A stretch of DNA of 8,703 nucleotides from Thermoprotei archaeon (GTDB taxonomy: Archaea > Thermoproteota > Thermoprotei > QMSL01 > B3-G16), in assembly GCA_003649665.1 (NCBI GenBank), contig QMSL01000051.1:1-8703 (forward strand), read 5' to 3'. The notes below the pieces were generated by a model. That model had not been told where the DNA came from and did no database searches. It saw only the letters and a list, made by a program, of their open reading frames with translations. This document shows positions 1 through 6,594 of the stretch, one piece after another. The translations under genes and the position numbers were made by a program. The first letter of the stretch is position 1; the number at the start of each line of letters is the position of its first letter.

Positions 1-1410
1 GATGAGGATGGTTTCTATGTCTTGTTAAGGGGAGCTGACTATATGGGTATGGAGTTTGGTTGGTTTGGTCATAGTGAGGAGGATTTCGCTAGAATGGCTA
101 GCTGGGGATTCAACGTAGTACGCCTCCCAATAGGCTGGGCGTACATAGAACCAGAGCCCAATAAGTACAATGAAGAATACCTAAAGCTTATAGATAGGAT
201 AATCATGTGGTGTAAAGCTCATGGCCTTTACGTAGTGCTCGATATGCATCAATGGTTCTGGAGTAAGCGCTTTAACGGCTGTGGACTTCCAGATTGGCTG
301 GTTCCAGAGGCTAAGACATGGGAGGAAGCATCTAGGAAATTCTTCAGCGATCCAAAGTTATGGCAGAAGCTAGCGTTGGTATGGCGCATTTTAGCGCTTA
401 GGTATAAAGATGAGCCTGCAGTTGCGGCATATGATCTATTCAATGAACCACCATTGCCATCAGGAGTATCATTGCCTGAGTTCACTAAGCAAGTAACAGC
501 CTTCTATTCATATTTAATAAGCGAGGTGAGGAAGGTTGATAAGAGGCATATAATAATGTACGAGCCCGTATGGGGTGGAATATACGAAGGGACTCCTATG
601 ATAAGTGGTTCAAACATTGTGCTTTCAGCTCACTTATACATTGGCGGCACTGCTGATGGTGTTACGGGATATGAGAAGACCACGTTTAAGAAGATGGAGT
701 ATGAAGTAAGGAGATGGGTTAGGCTAGCTAAGAGATTAGGCATCCCATTATGGGTTGGTGAATTTGGTGTTGGCTCTGGAGCGTATAAGGCGAGGGAGTG
801 GGCTAGAGATATGACGTTCCTCTTCGATAAGTACGTATTAGGCTACGCATGGTGGACTTATTGGCGAGATGAGAAAAGCTTCGGCCTACTCTACCCAAAT
901 GGTACTGAGAAGAGGGAGATAGTTAGCATACTTGATAGGCCATATCCAATGAGGAGTAGTGCGCCAATATATACCATGAGGTTCTATATCGATAAGAAGA
1001 TCTTCATATGTATATTCAATGAGACCTCAGGTGATCTAATATCTTATATTAGGATCTCACCAAGGCACTATCCTGACTTCCCTAATGGATACGATATACT
1101 CTGTAATCAAACCGACTTCAAGTACGAGTGGAATGGCACTACCAATGTCTTAAAGATAATTGTAAAGAATCCTAAGGGCTTTACCGAAATAGTGATAAAG
1201 CCACATGGCGTTGAACTTCCTAAGGAAGAAGAGGTGACTAAACCTACCATAGGTGAGAGCAAAGGTAAACCCACGGGTGGTGAAGGTGTTGTAGAAGAGA
1301 AGGGAAGATCAACCGAATTACTTATATACGCAGCGATGGTAATTGCATTAATAGCATTCATAATAGCTTGGGCTGCTTCTTCATATAAGAAGGCTAAGGT
1401 GAAGGGGTGA
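1..1410 (+). CDS. GH5-family glycoside hydrolase, membrane-anchored (5' partial)
   Basis: Likely an extracytoplasmic endo-acting beta-glycosidase (cellulase/endoglycoceramidase-like clan GH-A TIM barrel). The frame is open to base 1 and the residues before any start codon (FYVLLRGADYMG) already match the first GH5 strand, so the true start and any signal peptide lie upstream; the TTG at 22 is not the start. Visible GH5 landmarks: NVVRLPIGW (112-138), DMHQ (241-252), the acid/base Glu in DLFNEP (Glu at 445-447) and the nucleophile Glu in WVGEFG (Glu at 760-762). An RPYP motif after the barrel (940-951) and a following beta-rich domain resemble endoglycoceramidase-type GH5 proteins. The end has a charged Gly/Glu/Lys/Thr linker (about 1216-1318), one hydrophobic segment (1321-1380) and a Lys-rich tail, which suggests the barrel sits outside and the tail inside. 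The AIM24 gene follows after 6 bases. GH5 assignment is firm; the substrate (glucan, mannan or glycolipid) is unknown. Confidence 0.88.
   Translation, partial: DEDGFYVLLRGADYMGMEFGWFGHSEEDFARMASWGFNVVRLPIGWAYIEPEPNKYNEEYLKLIDRIIMWCKAHGLYVVLDMHQWFWSKRFNGCGLPDWLVPEAKTWEEASRKFFSDPKLWQKLALVWRILALRYKDEPAVAAYDLFNEPPLPSGVSLPEFTKQVTAFYSYLISEVRKVDKRHIIMYEPVWGGIYEGTPMISGSNIVLSAHLYIGGTADGVTGYEKTTFKKMEYEVRRWVRLAKRLGIPLWVGEFGVGSGAYKAREWARDMTFLFDKYVLGYAWWTYWRDEKSFGLLYPNGTEKREIVSILDRPYPMRSSAPIYTMRFYIDKKIFICIFNETSGDLISYIRISPRHYPDFPNGYDILCNQTDFKYEWNGTTNVLKIIVKNPKGFTEIVIKPHGVELPKEEEVTKPTIGESKGKPTGGEGVVEEKGRSTELLIYAAMVIALIAFIIAWAASSYKKAKVKG
1406..1410 (+). promoter_or_regulatory. Ribosome binding site overlapping the upstream stop codon
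   Basis: GGTGA complementary to the archaeal 16S 3' end (GGAGGTGATC core), six bases before the ATG at 1417. Its TGA is the stop codon of the GH5 gene, so translation of the two genes is probably coupled. Confidence 0.6.
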
Positions 1411-1416
1411 GACTAA

Positions 1417-2133
1417 ATGAAGTATGAAATAGTTCAAGGTCCTGCTTACTCACTCCTTAAGGTCGAGCTAAGATCAGGTGAATCCATAACGGCTGAGGCA
1501 GGAGCAATGGTTCTCTTTAAAGGAGATCTTGAGATAAAGACTCATACTGGAGGCATAACGAAGGCTATTCTCAGGAAGATATTTGGTGGTGAGACATTTT
1601 TCCTCAATACCTATATCGCTAAGGGCTATGCTGAGGTATGGTTTGCTCCAGGAGTTCCAGGCGACATAGCGTACATTCCCTTAAATGGTAAGAGCATAGT
1701 AGTGCAGGATAGTTCCTATCTAGCACACCATGGAGATGTCGATATAAGCGTGACCTGGCGTGGACTCAGAGGATTATTAGCCGAAGGGGAGTTAATATGG
1801 CTAAAACTAGAGGGGTACGGTGGCGTTTGGGTTAATTCATATGGTGGATTAATAGAACTCAAGCTATCTCCTGGTGAGAAGGTAACTATTGACAACTTCC
1901 ACTTCGTGGCAATGGATGGTGATATGAAGTGGCGCATAAGGAAGTTCGGTGGCTGGAAGAGCTTCTTCTTTGGTGGCGAGGGCTTTGTAGTCGAAATCGA
2001 AGGTCCTGGTACTGTACTACTACAAACAAGGATACTTATGGCTCTTGCAAGAGCCCTTAAAAGGTATTTGCCTAGCGGTGAATCATCAGGTCATCTTCCC
2101 GGAAGGGGCTTTAGGATATCATTTGACATTTAG
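1417..2133 (+). CDS. AIM24 / TIGR00266 family protein
   Basis: A 238-residue beta-rich protein of the AIM24 (PF01987, TIGR00266) family. Recognised from the family pattern: the early EAGAMV stretch (residues 27-32), a GGET segment, PGDIAYIPL, a SYLAHH segment, GYGGVWVNSYG, a VDNFH-like VTIDNFHFVA, GEG, and the closing GPGTVLLQTR. There is no signal peptide or membrane segment, so it is probably cytoplasmic or loosely membrane-associated. The family is widespread in prokaryotes; the eukaryotic member is mitochondrial, and the molecular function of the prokaryotic proteins is not established. The ATG is preceded by GGTGA (1406-1410), which overlaps the stop of the GH5 gene, with 6 bases of spacing. 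This supports both the start and co-transcription with the GH5 gene. Length is normal for the family. Confidence 0.88.
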   Translation: MKYEIVQGPAYSLLKVELRSGESITAEAGAMVLFKGDLEIKTHTGGITKAILRKIFGGETFFLNTYIAKGYAEVWFAPGVPGDIAYIPLNGKSIVVQDSSYLAHHGDVDISVTWRGLRGLLAEGELIWLKLEGYGGVWVNSYGGLIELKLSPGEKVTIDNFHFVAMDGDMKWRIRKFGGWKSFFFGGEGFVVEIEGPGTVLLQTRILMALARALKRYLPSGESSGHLPGRGFRISFDI

Positions 2134-2136
2134 CAA

Positions 2137-2143
2137 TTTTTCT
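2137..2143 (+). terminator. Possible T-rich archaeal terminator after the AIM24 gene
   Basis: A run of five T followed by CT begins three bases after the AIM24 stop codon, with no hairpin. Archaeal RNA polymerase can stop at T-tracts alone, and the next gene has its own leader, so termination here is plausible but weakly supported. Confidence 0.3.
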
Positions 2144-2164
2144 AACTTGCCTTCTCATGTGATA

Positions 2165-2202
2165 CATTAAAGTATTTTTCATCCATAAAGTCTTATTAGG
2201 TG
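2165..2202 (+). promoter_or_regulatory. Possible promoter and RBS for the lyase-flavoenzyme-epimerase operon
   Basis: An AT-rich, TATA-like stretch (cattaaagtat, about 2165-2175) lies roughly 25-30 bases before a Shine-Dalgarno AGGTG at 2198-2202, which is 5 bases from the ATG at 2208. This would give a very short leader. The RBS is convincing; the TATA assignment is tentative because the match is loose and no clear BRE purine tract precedes it. Confidence 0.35.
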
Positions 2203-2207
2203 CTCAT

Positions 2208-3128
2208 ATGAGTAGATGGCCTACATTAAGGGGGATAATACCTGCTACAGTATGTCCTATGAATGAGCGCTATGAAATAGATGAGGACTCCCTTGAGAAT
2301 TATATAAAGTGGATTACTAAGTTCAGGATAGGGGGACTTGCTGTTAACGTGGATACTGGCGAAGGTCCCCATCTATTTCCTGAGGAGAGGGTTAAAGTAC
2401 TTAAGATAGTCTCTGAGGTTGTTAAGGGTAAAGTCCCAATAATTGCAGGTCTTCCGGCAAGATTTACTGCTGAAGCCATTAAGTTAGCTAAGGAGGCAAA
2501 AGAGGCAGGTGCGGATGCTCTACTTGTATTCCCCATTCCTGCGTTCATAGGGGGAGATGCTTCTGAAGTCATATATAACTACCATAAGGCCATTGCAGAG
2601 GGAGCGGACATACCGCTAGTAGCATTTCAGCTACAGCCAGCTTTAGGCGGGGTTGAATACGATGAGCAGACATTAAGGTCATTACTATCCATAGAGCACG
2701 TAATCGCCCTTAAGGAGGCATCCTTTGATGCTAGGAAATTCTCAGATACCTTAAGGATATTAAGGAGCATACCCCGAAAAATATCCCTATTGACAGGAAA
2801 TGATAATTTCATATTTGAATCCCTAGTCCTAGGGGCAGATGGTGCACTAATAGGGTTTGGCACTATAGGAACTGATCTCTTAGTGGAAATGTATGAACTA
2901 ATACAGAAGAAGAGGTATGAAGAGGCTAAGGAAATAGCTGAACGCCTACAACCACTTGCCGATGTAATATTCTCACCTCCCGTTAGACGGTATAGGGCAA
3001 GGCTGAAAGAGGCGTTGGTCATGCTTGGCGTAATAGAGCATGCATATGTTAGGCCTCCTCTACTTCCAGTGACTAGTGAGGAGAGAGAAAGAATTCGAAA
3101 GGCACTAAAGGATGCAGGTATACTTTAG
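2208..3128 (+). CDS. Dihydrodipicolinate synthase (DapA) superfamily lyase/aldolase, substrate unknown
   Basis: A 306-residue class I aldolase-type TIM barrel, the normal size for the DapA/N-acetylneuraminate lyase/KDG aldolase superfamily. The Schiff-base lysine is K169 in IALKEAS. The loop equivalent to the GTTGE substrate-carboxylate motif reads VDTGE (residues 48-52), so the first Thr is Asp. The strand normally carrying the catalytic Tyr (YNxP) reads AFQLQP, with Phe at 140. GNDNF (about residues 198-202) and GALIGFGT mark later strands. The missing Tyr and altered TT pair argue against true DHDPS (lysine synthesis) and for a sub-family using another 2-oxo acid or aldehyde chemistry. It opens a run with the flavoenzyme (13-base gap) and the epimerase-like gene, which points to a catabolic role. 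ATG chosen for the AGGTG site upstream. Superfamily certain, reaction unknown. Confidence 0.87.
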   Translation: MSRWPTLRGIIPATVCPMNERYEIDEDSLENYIKWITKFRIGGLAVNVDTGEGPHLFPEERVKVLKIVSEVVKGKVPIIAGLPARFTAEAIKLAKEAKEAGADALLVFPIPAFIGGDASEVIYNYHKAIAEGADIPLVAFQLQPALGGVEYDEQTLRSLLSIEHVIALKEASFDARKFSDTLRILRSIPRKISLLTGNDNFIFESLVLGADGALIGFGTIGTDLLVEMYELIQKKRYEEAKEIAERLQPLADVIFSPPVRRYRARLKEALVMLGVIEHAYVRPPLLPVTSEERERIRKALKDAGIL

Positions 3129-3141
3129 GGGGATGTAAGGG

Positions 3142-4326
3142 GTGGTGGATCTAAGCGTTGAAATAGCAGGCGTGGAGTTTAAGAATCCAGTGATAATAGC
3201 CGCTGGTACCCCTACGCTAAACGCTAGAAATATGATCAAGTGTATGAAATATGGAGCAGGCGGTGTAGTCGCCAAGACTGTAACGTACGCTAAAATCCAT
3301 CAGGTACAGCCAAGGCCTAGATTTAAGGTGCTTCACCCTGAGGCAATAGATTCAGGCTTCTTCTCCCTCTACTCAGTTGAGCTAATGGCGCATCTCCCTC
3401 CTGAGAAATGGGTGAACGAGATAGCTAAGGCAAAGAAGGCAGCAAAACAATACGGCTCGATACTCATAGCTAGCATTGCTGGGAGGAACTTAGAGGAGTG
3501 GAGTAAGCTGGCATCATTAATGGAAGAAGCCGGTGCTGATATGATTGAAATAAACGTATCATGCCCTCATGTGGAGAAGGAAGAGGGAACTCTAATGGGT
3601 AAGGTCGCGGGATCGGATCCTAAGGTCTTAAAGGAGATAATAAAGGTGGTAAAGGAGAGCACTAGCCTTCCTGTAATCGGAAAGTTAACGCCTCAAGGAG
3701 CGAATCCGGTTGAGATGGGGAAGATTGCTGAGGATGCAGGTATAGATGCATTAGTTGCTACCGCTAGATTTCAGGGCATAGTATTAGACGTAGAGACTAT
3801 GAGGCCAATAATGTGGGGTGGAGCTGGAGGTTATGGTGGGCCATGGATGGTTCCAATAAGCTGCAATTGGGTCTATAGACTTGTTGAAGCTGGGATAAAG
3901 GTTCCTATAATAGGATCCGGTGGCATCATGAATTATGAGGATGCGTTAAGGTTTATCCTATTAGGTGCTAAAGCCATACAGATATGCACGGCAGTCATAG
4001 TAAAGGGATACGAGGTTATTAAGGAGATCGTAGAGGGCATTGAGAATTGGTTAAGATCTAAGGGTTACTCCTCGATAAATGAGGTAGTAGGTAGGGCTGT
4101 TCCAAACGTCCTTCCATTGGAGAAATTGGATAGGGAGTCAATATATAAATCGTACGTAGATCAGAGTAGGTGTACTGCATGTGGTCGTTGCGTCTCAATA
4201 TGCCCCTATAACGCGATAACGCTTGAGGATAAGCGAGCTAAGGTAATAGAGGATCTATGTGAGGGATGTGGTCTCTGTGTATCGCTCTGTCCAGTAAACG
4301 CAATAAGGCTATTAAAGATATCCTAA
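3142..4326 (+). CDS. PreA/DHOD-like flavoprotein oxidoreductase with two 4Fe-4S clusters
   Basis: A 394-residue protein: an FMN-binding dihydroorotate-dehydrogenase-type barrel (residues about 3-300) followed by a bacterial-type 2x[4Fe-4S] ferredoxin domain (about 337-394), the layout and approximate length of PreA, the catalytic subunit of bacterial dihydropyrimidine dehydrogenase. FMN-site features: K45 in AKT, NVSCPH (138-143), K181 in GKLTP and GSGGI before the phosphate-binding loop. Cluster ligands: C344/C347/C350/C354 and C373/C376/C379/C383. Compared with DPD as remembered, the catalytic Cys of the LACGQDP loop is Ala (A156 in VAGSDP), and the pyrimidine-binding Asn-Thr pair is A208-R209. 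It is therefore probably a ferredoxin-linked reductase or dehydrogenase of another substrate. No PreT-type NAD(P)H subunit is nearby. Start is GTG at 3142 or the adjacent GTG at 3145; purine-rich sequence precedes both. Confidence 0.86.
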   Translation: MVDLSVEIAGVEFKNPVIIAAGTPTLNARNMIKCMKYGAGGVVAKTVTYAKIHQVQPRPRFKVLHPEAIDSGFFSLYSVELMAHLPPEKWVNEIAKAKKAAKQYGSILIASIAGRNLEEWSKLASLMEEAGADMIEINVSCPHVEKEEGTLMGKVAGSDPKVLKEIIKVVKESTSLPVIGKLTPQGANPVEMGKIAEDAGIDALVATARFQGIVLDVETMRPIMWGGAGGYGGPWMVPISCNWVYRLVEAGIKVPIIGSGGIMNYEDALRFILLGAKAIQICTAVIVKGYEVIKEIVEGIENWLRSKGYSSINEVVGRAVPNVLPLEKLDRESIYKSYVDQSRCTACGRCVSICPYNAITLEDKRAKVIEDLCEGCGLCVSLCPVNAIRLLKIS

Positions 4327-4340
4327 GTGGGGTATAGCCT

Positions 4341-5171
4341 ATGGTTAGGTTTTCCATATGTAATGAAATGTTCCAAGGGTGGCCCTTAGAGAAGGTGTTC
4401 TCATACGTATCCGAGCTTGGATACCATGGAGTAGAGATAGCTCCCTTCACGCTTGCCGATTCCGTTACTGAGATAAGTAAGAGGCAGAGGGAGGAAATAC
4501 TTGAGCAAGCTAAAAGTTATGGAATAGATATCGTAGGTATTCACTGGATCCTGGTAAAGCCAGAAGGGCTTCACATAACACACCCAGATCCGGATATAAG
4601 GAGGAGGACTGAGGAGTATATTAAGAGGTTGGTGGAGTTCTGTGGTGACCTTGAGGCTAGGATAATAGTCTTCGGTTCGCCTAAACAGAGGAACGTCCTA
4701 CCAGGTATTAGTTACGAGCGAGCATGGAATTATGCCAAGGAGATATTCCGTAGGTGTAGCGAGTACGCTGAGGACTATGGTGTCATTATATGTATAGAGC
4801 CCCTCTCAAGGGATCAGACAAACTTCATAAATAACGCTGAGGAGGCGATCAAGTTAATAGAGGACGTGAATCACCCGAACTTTAGATTAATACTTGACGT
4901 GCGTAGCATGAGTAAGGAGGAAAGGTCAATCCCCGATACCATAAGGAGATCGCGAAAATACCTAGCTCATTTCCATGCTAATGACGATAATGGATTAGGG
5001 CCAGGGTTTGGTAGCGTCGACTGGTATGCTGTCGCAAGAGCGTTAAAGGAGATAAATTATAATGGCTATGCCTCAGTGGAGGTATTCGACTTCTCTCTCG
5101 GCGCAGAGTATATTGCCTCAAAGAGTTTAGAGAATTTACGGAAATTCTTCAGTTTAAAGGAAGGAGAATAA
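4341..5171 (+). CDS. Sugar (phosphate) isomerase/epimerase, tagatose-3-epimerase-like TIM barrel
   Basis: A 276-residue xylose-isomerase-like TIM barrel (PF01261 / AP endonuclease 2 superfamily). The four metal ligands expected for the ketose-3-epimerase group are in place: E153 in CIEPL, D186 in LDVRS, H212 in HFHAND and E247 in SVEVF, at almost the same positions as in D-tagatose 3-epimerase. VFGSPKQR (about residues 111-118) is another family signature. The His three residues after the metal Asp, which contacts substrate in tagatose/psicose epimerases, is Ser here (S189), so the substrate may not be a free ketohexose. Third gene of the run: 14 bases after the flavoenzyme, with GGGG at 4329-4332 as RBS before the ATG. 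Its stop lies 5 bases from the stop of the convergent transporter. It could be an epimerase, isomerase or a non-sugar member such as a hydroxypyruvate-isomerase-type enzyme. Confidence 0.85.
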   Translation: MVRFSICNEMFQGWPLEKVFSYVSELGYHGVEIAPFTLADSVTEISKRQREEILEQAKSYGIDIVGIHWILVKPEGLHITHPDPDIRRRTEEYIKRLVEFCGDLEARIIVFGSPKQRNVLPGISYERAWNYAKEIFRRCSEYAEDYGVIICIEPLSRDQTNFINNAEEAIKLIEDVNHPNFRLILDVRSMSKEERSIPDTIRRSRKYLAHFHANDDNGLGPGFGSVDWYAVARALKEINYNGYASVEVFDFSLGAEYIASKSLENLRKFFSLKEGE

Positions 5172-5176
5172 AACAT

Positions 5177-6481
5177 CTATTCTGATATTTCTTCTAATGT
5201 CTTTCCCTTAGTCTCTATTCCTAAAGTGGCTATTGCTATCGCTGAAATTAGGTGTACTATCATGAAGGTGAGGAATATAGGATAGACGTTCCCTTTAGTT
5301 ATATCAAGCAGTGCTCCCACTAAGTAAGGTCCTATTATCCCCCCTATTCGACCAATGCTATTAGCAGTTCCCGCTCCAGTTCCTCGAATCCTAGTTGGAT
5401 ATAATTCTGGCGTATATGCATACGTAGCTCCCCATGCGCCTAGATTGAAGAATGATATCATTCCTCCCCATATTAGTACCTCTACATCGCTTTTAGCCAT
5501 CGCGAATAGGATGCTTCCCACTCCAGCTAGTGTCATGTATAATGTAAGTATTGGCTTCCTCCCAATCTTGTCTATTAGTATTGCTCCACTCCAGTATCCG
5601 GGTATCTGCGCTAAGGTTATCAATATCGTGTAATTTAATGTCTTTACTAGGGACAATCCCCTTTCGTAAAGGATATTTGGTAGCCATAGGAAAATTCCCC
5701 AATACGCTAAGACAATGCAGAACCAATGTATCCATAGCATTGCAGTCCTCTTCCTATACCTTCTTGAGAATAGCTCCTCTATACCAATTTTCCTGACTTC
5801 CTCTCTTCTACCGGCTATCTCTACATCTGCTATTGTCAAGCCAAATCTAGTTATCACCTTATTTATCTCATCTTCCCTTCCCTTCTCCCATAAGTATCTT
5901 AAGGATTCTGGAACAAAGTATGCCATTGGTGGCAATGCAATTAATGCGAGGGCTGCCGTCGTGAATACCTGTCGCCAGCCATATGTTGGGGCTATGACCC
6001 TACCTAGATATACTGCTAATAACCATCCGAAAGCCCATGTGCTCTCAAGGAATGCTACAAACCTCCCCCTATACCTAGCAGGTATATATTCTGAAAGCAA
6101 AGTGCTTGCAACTACCATGTATCCCGATGAACCAATTCCAGCTATGAGCCTTAGTAAGCCAAGCTGACTTGGCGTCTCGGATAAGGACGCTAATGCAGTT
6201 GGTATGGAATATAGTAGCAATGCTATGATTGCTGCTCCCTTACGCCCTATTTTATCTGCTAAATACCCAATTGTAATTCCGCCAAGTAGCATTCCTATTA
6301 GCCAGCAACTCAATAGCACGCCCATTTGTGCAGCGCTGAGGTTCCACTCACTTCTTATTAGTGGTGTGGTTGTTGAAATTAGTCCAGCACATGTAGCATC
6401 GAAGGCCCATCCAAGTCCTAGTACTATCAGCAATATGTAATGAAATCTCCTCAAAGTTGCCTTCTCTAAGTGCTTACTCAT
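5177..6481 (-). CDS. Major facilitator superfamily transporter (metabolite:H+ symporter / sugar-porter type)
   Basis: A 434-residue integral membrane protein with about 12 hydrophobic segments in two six-helix halves and a charged central loop. MFS signatures: GYLADKIGRK between TM2 and TM3 (residues 72-81) and its repeat IDKIGRKP in the second half; PESLRYLWEKGR at the end of TM6; ELYPTRIRGTG before TM11; and a terminal ETKGKTLEEI of the type found in sugar porters and related acid/aromatic-acid symporters. D28 in TM1 is a likely proton or substrate-coupling residue. It most likely imports a small sugar, organic acid or vitamin-like compound with protons. It converges on the lyase-flavoenzyme-epimerase run and diverges from the NAD-kinase/HTH gene, so supply of that pathway's substrate is a reasonable inference. 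The ATG at 6481 is the only plausible start; no RBS is evident. Confidence 0.88.
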   Translation of the reverse strand: MSKHLEKATLRRFHYILLIVLGLGWAFDATCAGLISTTTPLIRSEWNLSAAQMGVLLSCWLIGMLLGGITIGYLADKIGRKGAAIIALLLYSIPTALASLSETPSQLGLLRLIAGIGSSGYMVVASTLLSEYIPARYRGRFVAFLESTWAFGWLLAVYLGRVIAPTYGWRQVFTTAALALIALPPMAYFVPESLRYLWEKGREDEINKVITRFGLTIADVEIAGRREEVRKIGIEELFSRRYRKRTAMLWIHWFCIVLAYWGIFLWLPNILYERGLSLVKTLNYTILITLAQIPGYWSGAILIDKIGRKPILTLYMTLAGVGSILFAMAKSDVEVLIWGGMISFFNLGAWGATYAYTPELYPTRIRGTGAGTANSIGRIGGIIGPYLVGALLDITKGNVYPIFLTFMIVHLISAIAIATLGIETKGKTLEEISE

Positions 6482-6519
6482 GATATAAACCCATTAATAT
6501 GGATCACGCCTTAAAATTG
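6482..6519 (-). promoter_or_regulatory. Possible near-leaderless promoter of the transporter gene
   Basis: Read on the minus strand, a TATA-like ttttaa (6511-6516) preceded by a pyrimidine/purine run lies about 33 bases before the ATG, which would place transcription start only a few bases upstream of the codon. No Shine-Dalgarno sequence is seen, consistent with a leaderless or very short leader, as is common for first genes in archaeal transcripts. Tentative. Confidence 0.35.
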
Positions 6520-6534
6520 AAAAGAGATGCGATA

Positions 6535-6550
6535 GAGGCATTTATGAAAA
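6535..6550 (+). promoter_or_regulatory. Possible promoter of the NAD-kinase/HTH gene
   Basis: Purine-rich gaggca (BRE-like) followed by tttatgaaaa (TATA-like, 6541-6550). Start of transcription would fall near 6570, leaving a leader of about 25 bases that holds the GGGTGAT ribosome site at 6583-6589. The palindrome at 6568-6580 would cover the predicted start of transcription. Confidence 0.4.
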
Positions 6551-6567
6551 ATAGCGATTGTTACTTA

Positions 6568-6580
6568 GGCAATAATTGCC
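6568..6580. promoter_or_regulatory. Perfect 13-bp palindrome, candidate operator
   Basis: GGCAATAATTGCC: two exact 6-base arms around one central A. It lies in the 113-base divergent region between the transporter and the NAD-kinase/HTH gene, just upstream of the latter's Shine-Dalgarno site and over its likely transcription start. Size and symmetry fit a dimeric winged-helix repressor site; a role is inferred from position only. Confidence 0.4.
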
Positions 6581-6594
6581 GAGGGTGATTACTG

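Noticed and set aside
22..24. TTG as start codon of the GH5 gene
   Set aside because: The frame is open to base 1 and the residues before it match the family's first strand, so the gene begins upstream of the window.
2627..3022. 131-codon open frame on the minus strand
   Set aside because: Antisense to the DapA-family gene, with no recognisable domain.
2208..3128. Annotation as dapA (lysine biosynthesis)
   Set aside because: Catalytic Tyr and the first Thr of the TT pair are replaced, and the neighbours are not lysine genes.
3142..4326. Annotation as dihydropyrimidine dehydrogenase (preA) or pyrD
   Set aside because: DPD catalytic Cys and pyrimidine-binding residues are missing, the ferredoxin domain is not part of ordinary PyrD, and no preT or pyrimidine gene is adjacent.
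5715..6167. 150-codon open frame on the plus strand
   Set aside because: Antisense to the MFS gene; the Ser/Pro/Leu-rich product is what the reverse of hydrophobic codons gives.
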